64,000 bases of DNA from Cricetomys ansorgei (GCA_026225945.1 JAMJFZ010002594.1:2458501-2522500), one strand, 5' to 3'. Positions 35,891-47,148 are shown, numbered from the stretch's first letter. Notes: generated by a model not told the origin, from the sequence alone. A program made the numbers and translations.

Positions 35891-36302
35891 CACTGGGTTT
35901 ATAGTCTCATGCAAGGGCTCTGGCTGTGTGACCTTGGCAGGTTGCTTCCTCTCAGCCTCAGTTTCCCCTATGTTCACAAAATCACTGTTGGCTCAGCAAG
36001 ACTGGGGCCAGTGAAGGACGCCTGTGACCGGCTGCCTGATTTGAGGCAGATGGATTTACACATCTGTGTTTCTAGCGGGCCTATCCAGAGACAGATCCTT
36101 GCTGCCATCTCACGGGCCAGGAACACTGCCGCCACAACACCAGCACCTGTTATAAGTGAGCTCTGGCGAGGCAGACTTTGTCCCGACTCCACGGATCTCC
36201 TTCCCTGCCTCCAGTGGACCCGGACAAGAGCATGCATGTCATATCTTCATGTGTCTCCCCCCCCCCAGCATGTGTCCCCATGTGACAATGTGTGACTTCC
36301 CA

Positions 36303-36640
36303 AGTGGAACAAAGATCTACTGACCCCAGATAGGCCGTCAGCGACAGACCAAAGAGATCACCGTGTGCAAGTCTAACTTAGGGGACCTGGGAGTTCGTCA
36401 GGGCCACGTACAGGAGCGAGGATAACTCAAAGGCAGCCGTGTCTACGCAAAGCAGCATGGGTGGGGACTCATGAAAGCAGCTTCCTGGAGACGCTGCAGG
36501 AGTTGCAGCGGGCGGTAGCAGGCCTGCCATCCCAGCAGTCGCTGCTACCTCAGCTCTGCTTCTCTAACCCCTTGGGATCTGGTAGGTGCTGAGCTCCCCA
36601 GGACTTGGGGGTTTGTTTACCTCCTGAGTCCTAAGGAGCC
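36303..36640 (+). repeat. unassigned rodent interspersed repeat, copy 2
   Basis: Diverged partner of 11457-11830 (see that entry), in the same orientation. No family name is assigned. Confidence 0.5.
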
Positions 36641-37069
36641 TCCCTCTGATCGTCCCTCAGGGAGGGAACTGCTGTGCAAGCCTAGAGCCCAGAGAAATCC
36701 CTTTGTCCCTAAGTTGGTCACGGCAATGAAAAACTCACTAATACAAGGGCTTGTCAATCCCCCTCCAAATGTGCCCTGTGACTCCCTTGGCTTGGAGAGG
36801 GGGCAAGGCTCGTCCCCTTTAGGGAACACTTGCCAGGGGTTCCGGGGCTCAGGTGCTTTGTGCCACGGTATTCTGAGCGGGAGAGGCACAGTGCCATGCT
36901 GGACGCCCTGCTGCAAGCCCATGCCCAGAGGGTGTGTGTTGAAGGAACAAACAAGGTATCAAGCAGGGTTACCTCTTCCGGCTCCCGCTCCTCACAGAGA
37001 GTCCCGCACGCACGGGACACCAGGTCTCACTGTCTGTCCGCGCTCCCCGGAAATGTCCCCACCCTCCCG

Positions 37070-37480
37070 GAATTAGCTGCTCATTAATACACAGTGCGGT
37101 GAGAGTCACCTGTAATCAGATGCTAACCGAGTTTGCCGTAGGAGTGGGCGGGCCGGGTCATGGAGGAAAGCCGAGCCAGCTGATGGTTATGATCGATCGA
37201 TAACCTATTTATTTCCCACAGTTTCTATTAACCTCTGCAAGCTGATCGCGATTTCAATTTGGAAGGCTGGGCCTGCTTTGCTGACTGGACGCGTCTGATT
37301 GAAAGCCGGCCCCTGACGTGACCCCAAGGGCAAAATCCAATTAAAATGATTTTCACTTGTAGATTAATATTTTTAGCATGTTCTACATCCTGGGATCTAT
37401 CATCCCTGACAGTAAGTAATGTCTTGTGACAGGAGCAGGTGGATTGGCGCAGACATAAATAGTAGGAGTGATTTGTCGGC
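37070..37480. promoter_or_regulatory. candidate distal enhancer, homeodomain/ONECUT-site rich
   Basis: AT-rich, repeat-free block standing out from GC-richer surroundings. Motifs include 'gaattagctgctcattaat' (about 37069-37088), CACCTG E-box (37107), and a doubled ONECUT/CUX-type 'gatcgatcgataacc' (about 37191-37205). A CRE-like TGACGTGACC (37314) and homeodomain-type 'ccaattaaaatgatttt' (about 37337) and 'gattaatattttta' (about 37362) follow. Such density is typical of conserved developmental enhancers. Target unknown: MIAT is 5 kb away, the next downstream gene is outside the window. Confidence 0.45.
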
Positions 37481-37484
37481 TCGC

Positions 37485-38440
37485 CAGGAGCTGGGATGGC
37501 TTTGGGGTGGCAGCCAGAGCAGTTTCTGGAGGTGTCCTCTCTGCCCCTCCACGGCGAGCCCTTGTCTGGGAGGTGGTTGGGTTTGCCTGTGCCCGAGGAA
37601 GCTGTTCTCAGGACCCAGGGCTCTGGGAGGGCCGGTGTGATGTCACGTGTTCTCTGTACACGTGTCACGCATGTCACATGTACTCCAACCTGCTTACGAT
37701 TTGTTGCGCCCTTCCCTGGAGATGGACCCCACTGTCCTACCCACACTGTGGCAGTGGGGCTGCCGTGCCCATGCAGTGTGACCCTGCGCCTGGGGGCTGT
37801 TGACTGGAACAGGAGCAGAAGCCAATTCAAGCTGGGCCAACGACAGCTTCGCGGGTCCCCTGATTGGACGAAGGAGAAGACTTTCACGCTGGACCGACCA
37901 GTGTCTGCACTAGGACATTTAAATGCAGCAGGGAGGACAGGATCCACGGGGCCAGCTCAGGGAGACTCCTCCCTGGTCCTAACGACCCTGCGGTAGGGAT
38001 GCTGGGAGAGAACCGGGAGGTCACAGAGGAGGAACATCGGTTTTCTGGCAATTCCGCTCCCCAGTTCAGGTTCTTTCCCAAGAGCTGGGTGAACTCAGCC
38101 TCCCTGGGGCTCTGCCTCCTCCTGGTTTTATGGTAGTTCTCTGTACCTCCCCTGATTCAGAGAACCTGACTGAGCCTGCTCCTTTCAACCCAAAGTGGTC
38201 CAGTCATTTAGAGCCCAAAGGGTGTCCAGAGAAGGCTGGGTGCTGGACACTGACTTAATTTAGCATTCACAAGCCATTCATGATGGTGCCTATTCCACAG
38301 GGGCCACTGCTAGCGGGGTGGCTGGCTGACGGGGAGGTTGGCTGGAGCCCATCAGCCCCAACATCTCTTCCTCCAGAGGGAGCACAGAGCCTTTGTGGCA
38401 GAGCCTCTGTTAGAGTCATGTCCTGCACAGTGCGATACAG
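37485..38440. other. intergenic segment without recognised features
   Basis: Unique GC-rich sequence between the candidate enhancer and the 50-bp minisatellite. Open frames of up to 239 codons overlap on opposite strands and have no recognisable domain. Confidence 0.45.
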
Positions 38441-38444
38441 AGAG

Positions 38445-39230
38445 GTCAGCTAGTGTACCTGCTGGGGCCCAGCACAGTGTCCATGGCCGGAGAGGTCAGC
38501 TAATGTACCTGCTGGGGCCCAGCACAGTATCCATGGCTGGAGAGGTCAGCTATTGTACCTGCTGGGGCCCAACACAGTGTCCATGGAGAGGTCAGCTAAT
38601 GTACCTGCTGGGGCCCAGGACAGTGTCCATGGCCGGAGGGGTCAGCTAGTGTACCTTCTGGGGCCCAGCACGGTGTCCATGGCTGGAGAGGTCAACTAAT
38701 GTACCTGCTGGGGCCCAGCACAGTGTCCATGGCTGGAGAGGCAGCTAATGTACCTGCTGGGGCCCAGCACAGTGTCCATGGCTGGAGAGGTCAGCTAATA
38801 TACCTGCTGGAGCCCAGCACAGTGTCCATGGCTGGAGGGGTCAGCTAATGTACCTGCTGGGGCCCAGCACAGTGTCCATGGCCGGAGAAGCAGCTAATGT
38901 ACCTGCTGGGGCCCAACACAGTGTCCATGGAGAGGTCAGATAATGTACCTGCTGGGGCCCAGGACAGTGTCCATGGCCAGAGGGGTCAGCTAGTGTACCT
39001 TCTGGGGCCCAGCACGGTGTCCATGGAGAGGTCAGATAATGTACCTGCTGGGGCCCAGGACAGTGTCCATGGCCAGAGGGGTCAGCTAGTGTACCTTCTG
39101 GGGCCCAGCACGGTGTCCATGGCCGGAGAGGTCAGCTAATGTACCTGCTGGGGCCCAGCACGGTGTCCATGGCTGGAGAGGTCAGCTATTGTACCTGCTG
39201 GGGCCCAACACAGTGTCCATGGCCAGGCAA
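38445..39230 (+). repeat. 50-bp minisatellite, 16 units
   Basis: Sixteen contiguous copies of a unit that begins gtcagctaatgtacctgctg, continues with a 'gggcccagcacagtgtccat' block and ends 'ggctggagag'. Twelve units are 50 bp, two are 46 bp (4 bp of 'ctgg' missing), one is 49 bp and one is 45 bp, together exactly 786 bp. Units 11-12 and 13-14 share the same rare variants (gtcagataat, ggccagaggg, ttctgggg), indicating a two-unit duplication. The frame that runs through it is a by-product. Confidence 0.95.
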
Positions 39231-39540
39231 GTCATCTCAACGGAGAAGATTAAACAGGATTCTCTCTGCCCTACGAGAGTATGTGCACAGGCTCTGGGCT
39301 CTCAGCGTGGTCCCCTGGCTCTGTCAGGAGGCCATCATCCAGTATGGTCATTTTGTATTGCAGGTCATTTCACGTGACAGCACAAGGACAGAGCTCAGGG
39401 CAAAGCATTTACCTGGTGTGCATGAGCCCTGAGTTTGAGCTTCAGAACTACTAAGTAAGATTTAAATACGATAATAAAATAAATTTTAGCATTCTGTCCT
39501 ACCGTGTTCCATGCTATTGCCTGGCGAGGGGGTCACGTGG

Positions 39541-39658
39541 GTTGTGGTGATACACACCTTTAATCCCAGGCAGAGGCAGGAGGATCTCTGTGCGTTCAAA
39601 GCCAGCCTGGTCTACATAGTGAGTTCTAGGACAGCCAGAGTTACCTAATAAGACCCTA

Positions 39659-39689
<31 letters not shown>
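39541..39689 (+). repeat. B1 SINE (sense) with 28-nt poly(A)
   Basis: Blocks 'tttaatcccaggcagaggca', 'ccagcctggtctacatagtg', 'ttctaggacagccagagtta', ending in an uninterrupted A28 tail (39662-39689). The intact tail suggests one of the younger insertions here. It carries the 'agagttac' variant. Confidence 0.95.
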
Positions 39690-39691
<2 letters not shown>

Positions 39692-40189
39692 AGGTGTGGG
39701 GGGGATTTGTCAGTATCTTTGGTACAACTCGATTCCTCCTGGAGGTCAGGGGTCAAACCAAAGCAAGTTTCATCTCTGTCAGTGCAGGAGTTGGTGCTTG
39801 CAGCCAATCTCCGCCCTCCGGTTCCTTCCATCTGTGGCGTTTGATAAATGGTGTTGCTGAGCTGATTTCCGGGGCTCTGAGTGAGTGGGGAGACCATCTG
39901 CAAATCTGAACAGTGGGATATAACTCCTGCCTCCCAGCTGGGGAAGGTGGGCAGGTTTAGCTGCAGGCTGTGTGCCCGCCTTCCCGCCCGGTCTCCCTGT
40001 TTTATAGGTGTGAAACCCGTGCCGATCCCTGAAGCCCAGGATGCACACTGAGACTTGTGTGGCCTATGCCCGGGGATCTATCTTTGTCTCATTGCTTCTC
40101 TCTTAATCGTTAAAAAGCGTGTGCTGGCTGTTTGGAGAGGGGCATTGACTTGAAGCTTGAGGAGCAGAATGAGATGCTTTTTCTCGCAT

Positions 40190-40850
40190 CGCTCAAACCC
40201 AGCATCCCAGGGCACCGTGTAGACTGTGGCCAGAGGACCACGGGGTCTCCATGACCCGTAAATGTCACTGTGATGTTGTGATGGACAATAGCAACAGCGG
40301 CAACAGTCGCCATTCCCCATGGACGCGGGCGGGCACCGTGCTGAGGCTGCTGGCAGAACCTGAGGAGCAACCTGCAGCTGGTGGAATGGCCGAGAGACCC
40401 GGCATGTTCTTAGTCAGCTAACAAGCTGGGAGTCAGGATGCTGTCCAGTTGGGTATCTTAGTCAGGGTTCCTGTTGCTGCGACGAAACACTATGGCCAAA
40501 AACAAGTCGGGGAGGAAAAGGGTTTGTTTGGCTTTCATGTCTGCATTGTAGTCCATCATCAAAGGAAGTCAGGACAGGAACTCAGGCAGGGCTGGAACCT
40601 GGAGGCAGGAGCTGATGCAGAGGATTGCTGCTTACTGGCTTGCTCCTCCTGGCTTGCTCAGCCTGCTTTCTTATAGAACCCAGAACCATAGCCCAGGGAT
40701 GGCCCCACCCACAATGAGTTGGGTCCTCCCCCATCAATCACTAATTAAGAAAATAATTACAGCTGGATCTTATGGAGGCGTTTTCTCAATTGAGGTTCCC
40801 TCCTCTTTGTTAACTCTAGCTTGTGCCAGGTTGACATAAAACCAGCCAGT
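40190..40850 (-). repeat. LTR-like repeat with adjoining sequence, inverted partner 1
   Basis: The plus strand from 40445 reads the antisense of the LTR-like family ('tcttagtcagggttcctgtt' to 'aggttgacataaaaccagcc'). A further 220 bp upstream (e.g. 'gaatggccgagagacccggc' and 'gcatgttcttagtcagctaa') also matches the copy at 43.7-44.3 kb in reverse. Shared sequence therefore extends past the LTR-like part, pointing to a longer element or a duplicated block of about 600 bp. Confidence 0.7.
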
Positions 40851-40851
40851 A

Positions 40852-40925
40852 CGCTGGGGATGGGGCTTGGTAGTTCAATGCTTGTCTAACACAAACAAGA
40901 CCAGGGTCCCATCCCCAGCATCAGT
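40852..40925 (+). repeat. ID-like tRNA-derived SINE
   Basis: 'gctggggatggggcttggta' followed by 'gggtcccatccccagcatc' matches the short ID element layout with its internal promoter boxes, diverged. It was possibly inserted at the edge of the LTR-like repeat. Confidence 0.65.
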
Positions 40926-41290
40926 CTGAGTTTCTTTTCTGTTGCTGTAACAAAATACACGGACAAAAGCAACTTAAGGGAGCAAAGGCTTGTCTTGACT
41001 CATCATGGTGGCAAAGTCAAGGCAGCAGGAGCTTGAAGCAGCTGGTCACATGACATCCACTACCAGGAAGCAGAGACTGATGAACGCATGCTGCTCAGCT
41101 CCCTTTATCCAGCCGTCCAGCCAAGATCCGAGCCAGGGGAATGGTACCACCCACAGTGGGCGGGTCTTCATGCCTTAATAAACACAATCAAGACAATCAC
41201 CTACAAGTGTGTCCAGTGGCTCATCTTCCAGGTGGTTCTAGATCCTGTCAAATTGAAAACACTAACATTCCACATATTACAAAATTAAAG
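40926..41290 (-). repeat. second LTR-like repeat subfamily
   Basis: Starts 'ctgagtttcttttctgttgc' and ends 'cctgtcaaattgaaaacact'. It is organised like the neighbouring LTR-like repeat but clearly diverged from it. It contains 'ccacccacagtgggcgggtc' characteristic of this group. Confidence 0.55.
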
Positions 41291-41754
41291 CCCGAAATCC
41301 CCAAGCCCCAAGGGCACAGAAAAGACCCCACAGGAATCAGATGATGTGATATTTTGGGTTCTGGAGCTTCCATTTGACACAGATCCTGAGGGGAGTGCTG
41401 TGAAATGCACGTTACTCTGTTAGGATTTTAATACGTGGAGCGTGTTCCAGAGTGTGGGCGACTGAATTCCATGTGGTCCACGCCTCAGGGAAAGCACTTC
41501 AGCTCTCTCTACATTTTCTACTTCAAAAATCTTGCGACAGTGACCCTCGATTTCATATATGCGCTTCACATATTGAAGAACTGCAATGTGCACGCAGGGT
41601 ACATTTGAGTAGGCAGCCCTTAATGTCTGTCTCCTGGTCCTGCGGACAAGGAAAGCCACCACCACCACCAGATTCGGGAACTCTCCAGAGTGTATGCTTC
41701 CAGGGATGTGTGTGCAAGTAGGTGTGCAAATGTATGTGGGCGGTGTACACACAC

Positions 41755-42060
41755 ATTACTGGAAAACACCTGGCAAAATCGGATTAAGGGAGGAAAGGTG
41801 TGTCTGGCTCAGGGATGAGGGTGCAGCAGCTTCATCACGGCAGGGGAAGCCATGGTGGAGGAGCGTGAGGTAGCTGTCATGTCTCGATGCGCCCACAGTC
41901 AGGAAGCTGAGTGACATAGTGCTGGGGTCTCAGCTTGCTGTCTCCCTTTTATGAAATCTGAGACCCCAGCTTATGGGAGGGTGCCCCCACCACAGTTATG
42001 GTCTGTTTTTCCACTTCAATCCTTCAAGCTGAAAAATCTAACCATCACACATAATGGATA
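41755..42060 (-). repeat. LTR-like repeat remnant
   Basis: Related in plan to the previous entry: 'ggattaagggaggaaaggtg' near the start, and 'gctgaaaaatctaaccatca' at the end. Diverged; assignment tentative. Confidence 0.4.
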
Positions 42061-42156
42061 TTAAATCATATCCTGGGATGAAACCCAGGGTCTCACACAC
42101 GCTGGGTGAGTGCCGCATGGCTGAGTCCTCACCAACACTTCTTAAAATTACATAAC

Positions 42157-42318
42157 CGAGTCGGGCGGTAGTGGTGCACACCTTTTATCTCAGCACTTGA
42201 GAAGTAGAAGCAGGTGGATCTCTGTGAGTTCGAGGCTAGCCTGGTATACAGCGTGAGTTCCAGGACAACCAGAGTTACAACAGAGAAACCCTGTCTCGAA
42301 ACTAAACAAAACAAAACA
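42157..42318 (+). repeat. B1 SINE (sense), full length
   Basis: 'gtcgggcggtagtggtgcac' to 'gagaaaccctgtctcgaaac', followed by an A/C-rich tail. It carries 'accagagttacaacagag', the variant shared with other B1 copies here. Confidence 0.95.
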
Positions 42319-42345
42319 ACACAACAAAATCTACATAACCAGAAG

Positions 42346-42455
42346 CTGGGCACTGTGGCCACTTAAATCCCAACACTCGGAGAGGCAGAGGCGGGAGACC
42401 TCAGTGAGTTCAGGCCAGCCAGGGCTACGCAGTGAGACCCTGTCTCGAAAACAAA
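42346..42455 (+). repeat. B1 SINE (sense), shorter
   Basis: 'gctgggcactgtggccactt', 'ggagaggcagaggcgggaga', 'gaccctgtctcgaaaacaaa'. A B1 lacking part of the middle. Confidence 0.85.
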
Positions 42456-42784
42456 CACATAAATGGTAGGATGAATATACATTATTTTTTTTCTGTAACA
42501 ATACAAATGGGAAGTTTTGACATAGGAGAATATAATGATTGCCTGAGTTAGTATTTATGTAATTTCCGAGAAAATGATTTATTCATTATTCATATACATA
42601 GTTAAATATGTTTAGTACATTTGCATACAATATGTATGAATATGTTTGAAGGGTTACAGAGGAAAACCGCTCTCTTCTGTGGGGACTCCAATTAAATATG
42701 ACTGTCTGTGACTATTATTGTCAATACATTCCTCACTCGTGAGCTACCCACAATACAACATATTTATATCTTTACTTCATGTTC

Positions 42785-42985
42785 TTTTTAAGGATTTTTT
42801 TGTACTGTTTCTAAGTATGTGTGTGTGTGAATTTGCACGCGAGGACAGGTGCCTGCGGAGGGCAGAGGCACTGGATACCTTGGAGCTGGAGCCACAGGTT
42901 GTGGTGAGGCTGTCTGGCTTGGGTGCTGGGAACTGAACTCAGATCCTTGGGAAGAGCACTACACCCCTAAACTGCTAGTCATCTC
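42785..42985 (-). repeat. B3-type SINE (antisense)
   Basis: 'aagtatgtgtgtgtgtgaat', 'ggagggcagaggcactggat', 'gggtgctgggaactgaactc' and 'tccttgggaagagcactac' are antisense B3/B2-family blocks. Confidence 0.85.
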
Positions 42986-43614
42986 CTGGACCCCGGAAGG
43001 AGGTTTCTTTCATTTCTGTACCCAGGTCTCTTTGCTTTCCGTGCTCCGTTGTTCTTGGCATCTCTCTGTAGATGGTACCAGGCTCTGCCAGAGTCCACAA
43101 CCTGCCTTTCTCTCTCATGTTAGATTCCACATCTGGGCAGATGTAGCCCTGCCTGGGTGCTCAGCGGGGGTCGGTGCCACCCAAGCAGACAGACAGTGCT
43201 TAACCTGCGTATGCTAGATACTTTGTCACTGAGCTCAAGGGCACAAGTATTTGACACACGTGGTTGAGGATGGTTCTGAAGGGCTGGATGGTAAATTAGG
43301 TTCAGACTTGTGCAGCCTTCCCTTTGGGTCCTTTCTTCCCAGAGCTCCTGACTAGCCTTTGCTAAACAGCGTTCTTGTTTTTGAAGCCTTTAATCTGGGA
43401 CCCCACAGAAATCCTGGTAACCAGATAAATGGTAACAGTTGCTCCCAGTCAAATGCATGAAGATATGTTGTATCTTCTTCCAGGACTTCTCAGAGCCTTT
43501 AGTTTATACACAGCACCTTATGAGGATTATGAGTTTTTAAAATTATATAAAGGGTGTGTGAGTATCATAACAATGCAGGGAGTGCAAGGTCAGATGGGCT
43601 GATCTGAGTGCTCC

Positions 43615-43700
43615 CCTTCGCTTTATTTCGGGGGACTCAGGACCCCAGAGAGGGACAGTAACCTGCCCAGGCTTCACAGCATGGTGGAGATCTGTATGCC
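43615..43700 (+). repeat. MIR-like remnant
   Basis: 'gactcaggaccccagagagg' followed by 'gacagtaacctgcccaggct' and 'tcacagcatggtgg' matches the MIR core region. Confidence 0.6.
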
Positions 43701-43703
43701 CAG

Positions 43704-44305
43704 TGTACTTGTTGGTTTTCTGTTAACTTGACACAAGCTGGAGTCATCAGAGAGGAAGGAACCTCAATTGAGAAAATGCCCGCATAGGATCCAGCTGTAG
43801 GGCATTTCCTTAATTAGTGATTGATGGGGGAGGGCCAGCCCATTGTGGGTGGGGCCATCCCTGGGTCAGTAGGCTGAGCAAGCCATGGGAGCAAGCCCAT
43901 AAGCAGCACCCCTCCACGGCCTTTGGCAACAGCTCCAGCCTCCAGGTCCTGTCCTGGCTTCCTTTGGTGATGGACTGCAATGCAGATGTGTAAGCCAAAC
44001 ACACCCTTTTCCTCCCCAGGTGGTTTTTGGCTATTGAGTTTCGTTGCAGCAACAGAAGCCATGACTAAGACACCCAACTCGACCAGCAGCATCCTTGTTA
44101 GCTGACCCAGGACATGCCGCTAAGAACATGCCGGGCCTCTCGGCCATTCCGCCAGCTGCGAGTCGCTTGTGAGGTTCTGCTAGCGGCCTAAGCACAGTGC
44201 CCGCCCCCAGCACACCGGTCCATGGGGAAGGGCGACGGTTACCGCTGCTGCTGTTGTTCATCACAGCATCACACTGACATCTACTACTGGAAAAGATTTT
44301 TGGCA
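43704..44305 (+). repeat. LTR-like repeat with adjoining sequence, inverted partner 2
   Basis: The plus strand reads the LTR sense: it begins 'tgtacttgttggttttctgt', includes 'ttaattagtgattgatgggg', and ends 'gccatgactaagaca' near 44072. The following 230 bp is the reverse complement of the block upstream of the 40.45-kb copy. The two copies are in inverted orientation about 2.9 kb apart. No internal coding region is present. Confidence 0.75.
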
Positions 44306-44309
44306 AAGC

Positions 44310-44885
44310 ATCCTAAAGTGTGGATTTCTGGGTCCTTGAAGGTGAGGTGGTGGGGTTGGGGATTGGCTCCCACACCTCACCTGTATCGGCTCTTGGATTT
44401 TTGCTTCGGTTTGAACCATTTTGTGTTACCTTTAAAACAGTGATTTTTCTTTTTAAACTGAATTTACTTTGGCAGCAGTAAGGATGAGGATGGAGTCCAG
44501 GGCCTCCCCACCGGGCCACACGCTCTGCTCCTACGCGTGAACTCTCTTCAGCACTCGAGAGCACAGGACGAGCTTTAGGGTATACAGTGATGGCGACTCT
44601 AGTGAGACAGGCTCAGAGCTGTCCACTCCAGAGGCAACACACAGAAGGGCAGCGTCTGCATCTGTCTTTAACTTTCCCCAAACAGATGAAATGTGGGTTC
44701 AAAGGGACCGTTGCTGCTCTTAGACGCCAGAGTCCTTGATCAACTTAGGCACCGTAGCGAGTACAGACAGGTACACCTTATCAGTGTCTGCTGGGTTCTC
44801 CCAGAATGCAAGTGGACACTCAACTCAAGATGCCACGCGGAAAGGGTAGGGTTGGAGCTGTCCAGGGATGTCTCACTCCGTCCTC
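44310..44885. other. intergenic segment without recognised features
   Basis: Unique sequence between the inverted LTR-like copy and the (CTAT)n tract. No gene or repeat recognised. Confidence 0.4.
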
Positions 44886-44890
44886 TGGTC

Positions 44891-44985
44891 CATCTATCTG
44901 TCTGTCTATCATCCATCTATCTATCTATCATCTATCTATCATCTATCATCTATCTATCTATCTATCTATCATCTATCTATCTATC

Positions 44986-45040
<55 letters not shown>

Positions 45041-45220
45041 ATCTATCTATCATCCACCAATCAATCCATAATCTATCTATCGATCTATCTATCTATCTAT
45101 CTATCATCTATCTATCGATCTATCTATCATCTATCTATCATCTATCATCTATATATCTATCTATCTATCATCTATCTATCATCTATATATCTGTCTGTCT
45201 GTCTGTCTATCTATCCATCC

Positions 45221-45259
<39 letters not shown>

Positions 45260-45270
45260 ATCTATCTATT
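44891..45270. repeat. (CTAT)n / (ATCT)n tetranucleotide microsatellite
   Basis: About 380 bp of CTAT units with periodic CATCTAT interruptions and short (CTGT)n blocks. The Tyr/Leu/Ser/Ile open frames it creates in all three plus frames are artefacts. It abuts an antisense B1. Confidence 0.95.
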
Positions 45271-45272
45271 CA

Positions 45273-45385
45273 TTTTGAGACAGTTTCATGCCCAGGTCAA
45301 CTTATAAATTAATACCATGTGTATTCTAGGCTGGCGTTCAACTCCTTCCTGGTCCTCCTATCCATGCTGGGATTGCAGGCATGTC
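45273..45385 (-). repeat. B1-like SINE fragment (antisense)
   Basis: 'cattttgagacagtttcatg', 'ctaggctggcgttcaactcc', 'catgctgggattgcaggcat'. Diverged. Confidence 0.7.
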
Positions 45386-46105
45386 TCATCCTGACTAGCT
45401 CATCTGAGCCTTGGATTGCTCTGAGCTATGGGACAAAGGCACCCAGGAGGCCAAGGAGCAAGCCAGAGGGCCTGCGGCAGAGACCGCTGTGGATGTGGGG
45501 CTCTCCCAGATACCTCACCTCCTACATCTTGGCTCTGGTGGCACAGGGCTAGTAGCAAAGGCTGAGGGTAGTGTCTCCACTCCCAGAAGGAGCAGAAAAA
45601 CCCTGAGCCCCTTCCCCTGGCACCCGCTGTGATTTCATGTTGTACACTAGGAAGGTAAAGCAGTCTAAGCGGAGGTCACCTGTACGTTTGAAGACACAAG
45701 GCTGATTATAGTCAGAGAAATGTTTGGATTGGGGTGTCCCATTGGGCCACACTGACTCATGTTCTCACTGGGTAAAGGGCGTCCCCATCACTCTGGAAAG
45801 TAACCCTGCACCCTCCCCCTTCAGAACTTCTTGTAACTGGACCCAGGCCACAGGCCCCTCAGCCTAGCAGCCTGAAGATGGAGCCAGGTGCTAAGCAGGC
45901 TGAGATGGCACAGTCCATCCCTGAGATCTGCTGCCGGGCATCTGTGCCATTCCTGGGTTTGACTGTTATGAATGAATCAGCTGTGAGCATTCTTGCACAA
46001 GACTCTTCTGTGTGCACAAGTGTGCACTCGTGCATGCACAAGTGTGCATGCATGTGTGAGGCCAGGTGCTGATACTAGGCGCCGTTCTTCAGGTGCCAGC
46101 CACCT
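45386..46105. other. intergenic segment without recognised features
   Basis: Unique sequence, with a short TGCATG/CACAAG-rich stretch at about 46020-46060. No gene seen. Confidence 0.4.
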
Positions 46106-46107
46106 TG

Positions 46108-46245
46108 TTTTCTGAGACAGGGTCTCTCAGGATCTCACTGGTTAGGTCAGCCCTGGTTAGACTGCCTAAGCAGTGACCCCAGGCTCCCTCCCGCCTTCCC
46201 CTCTCCAGCCCTGGGATTATAAGCCCACACCACTGTGCCTGGTTC
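46108..46245 (-). repeat. B1-like SINE (antisense)
   Basis: 'ttctgagacagggtctctca' at the start, 'ccctgggattataagcccac' and 'accactgtgcctggttcact' at the end, with an inserted middle region. Confidence 0.65.
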
Positions 46246-46249
46246 ACTA

Positions 46250-47145
46250 AGGTCCTCATGTTTGCACGGCAAGCTCTTTACCAAGCGAGCCATCTCCACA
46301 AAAGGCTTTTTTGAGGTTATGTGTGGTTGTTTCTTTTAGTAAATTCCTTGTATCGTGATTGCTAGGCCACTTGGCAAGAACATGCTTTATGTGGTGAGAA
46401 TACACTACCCAGATTTCAAAGTGGTTAGCCGTTTAGTTCTCCTGCACACAGATAGGAGCGTTCCAGTTCCCCATCTCGGTATCAGCACCTGGCATGCCAG
46501 GCTGCCGTTTGCCCGTTTGGCTGGGTGTATGACAGAGTTGAATTTGAAGGATGGGAGATACTGATCCTTGGAGGAGGGCTGTTCTCAGTGTTACTGTTGC
46601 CCATGACAGGCGAGTTCTGATAGTTCCATTGGAGCCTCTTTTCCAGAGAACCAGCTCTAAACACATTTCCCGCCATTTATTCCCAGCCCACATGGGCAGC
46701 AGACAGCCGACCCATGGGCTCCCGCCAAGAAGAATTCTAACTGCCATTTTGAAGTCTCTCAGGCCTAAGCTGGTAATGTTTTGTTTTGTGTTAGCCTGGA
46801 AGTCTTCTCTTTCAGTTAGACAGTGAGAATTAGATTACTTGCAGAGAGCTGGGGGGTTCACGGAAATCTGAAAGCAAATCTGTGCTGACGGGTGCGAGCC
46901 TTGTGCCTATGAACGGGCGAGCTGCAGAACGCAAAGCTGTCAGCAATGGAGACCAGTCTCTCTGACGCTGGACTTGGAAAGTTGATGTCCCAGCTAGAAG
47001 CCTGTCACGGGAATGCGAATGACACAGTCCCAAGGCTTCCCGCTGGTGCACTAACTGTCCTCACTCCTGCCTCAGGGCCTTTGCAATGGTCTTCCTCCTG
47101 TTTGGACTGATGAGCCCTTAAATCACTAATCTTAGATTTTGAGCA
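46250..47145. other. intergenic segment without recognised features
   Basis: Unique sequence; open frames on both strands are short and overlapping. Nothing supportable. Confidence 0.4.
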
Positions 47146-47148
47146 TTT

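Noticed and set aside
37228..37947. 239-codon minus-strand open frame overlapping the candidate enhancer
   Set aside because: Crosses the AT-rich, motif-dense block and overlaps plus-strand frames; no domain and no evidence of a promoter or splice sites.
38445..39230. Regular direct repeats resembling a CRISPR array
   Set aside because: Units are contiguous with no unique spacers, in a mammalian genome; it is a minisatellite.
44693..45312. 204-codon Tyr/Leu/Ser/Ile frame
   Set aside because: Generated by the (CTAT)n microsatellite.
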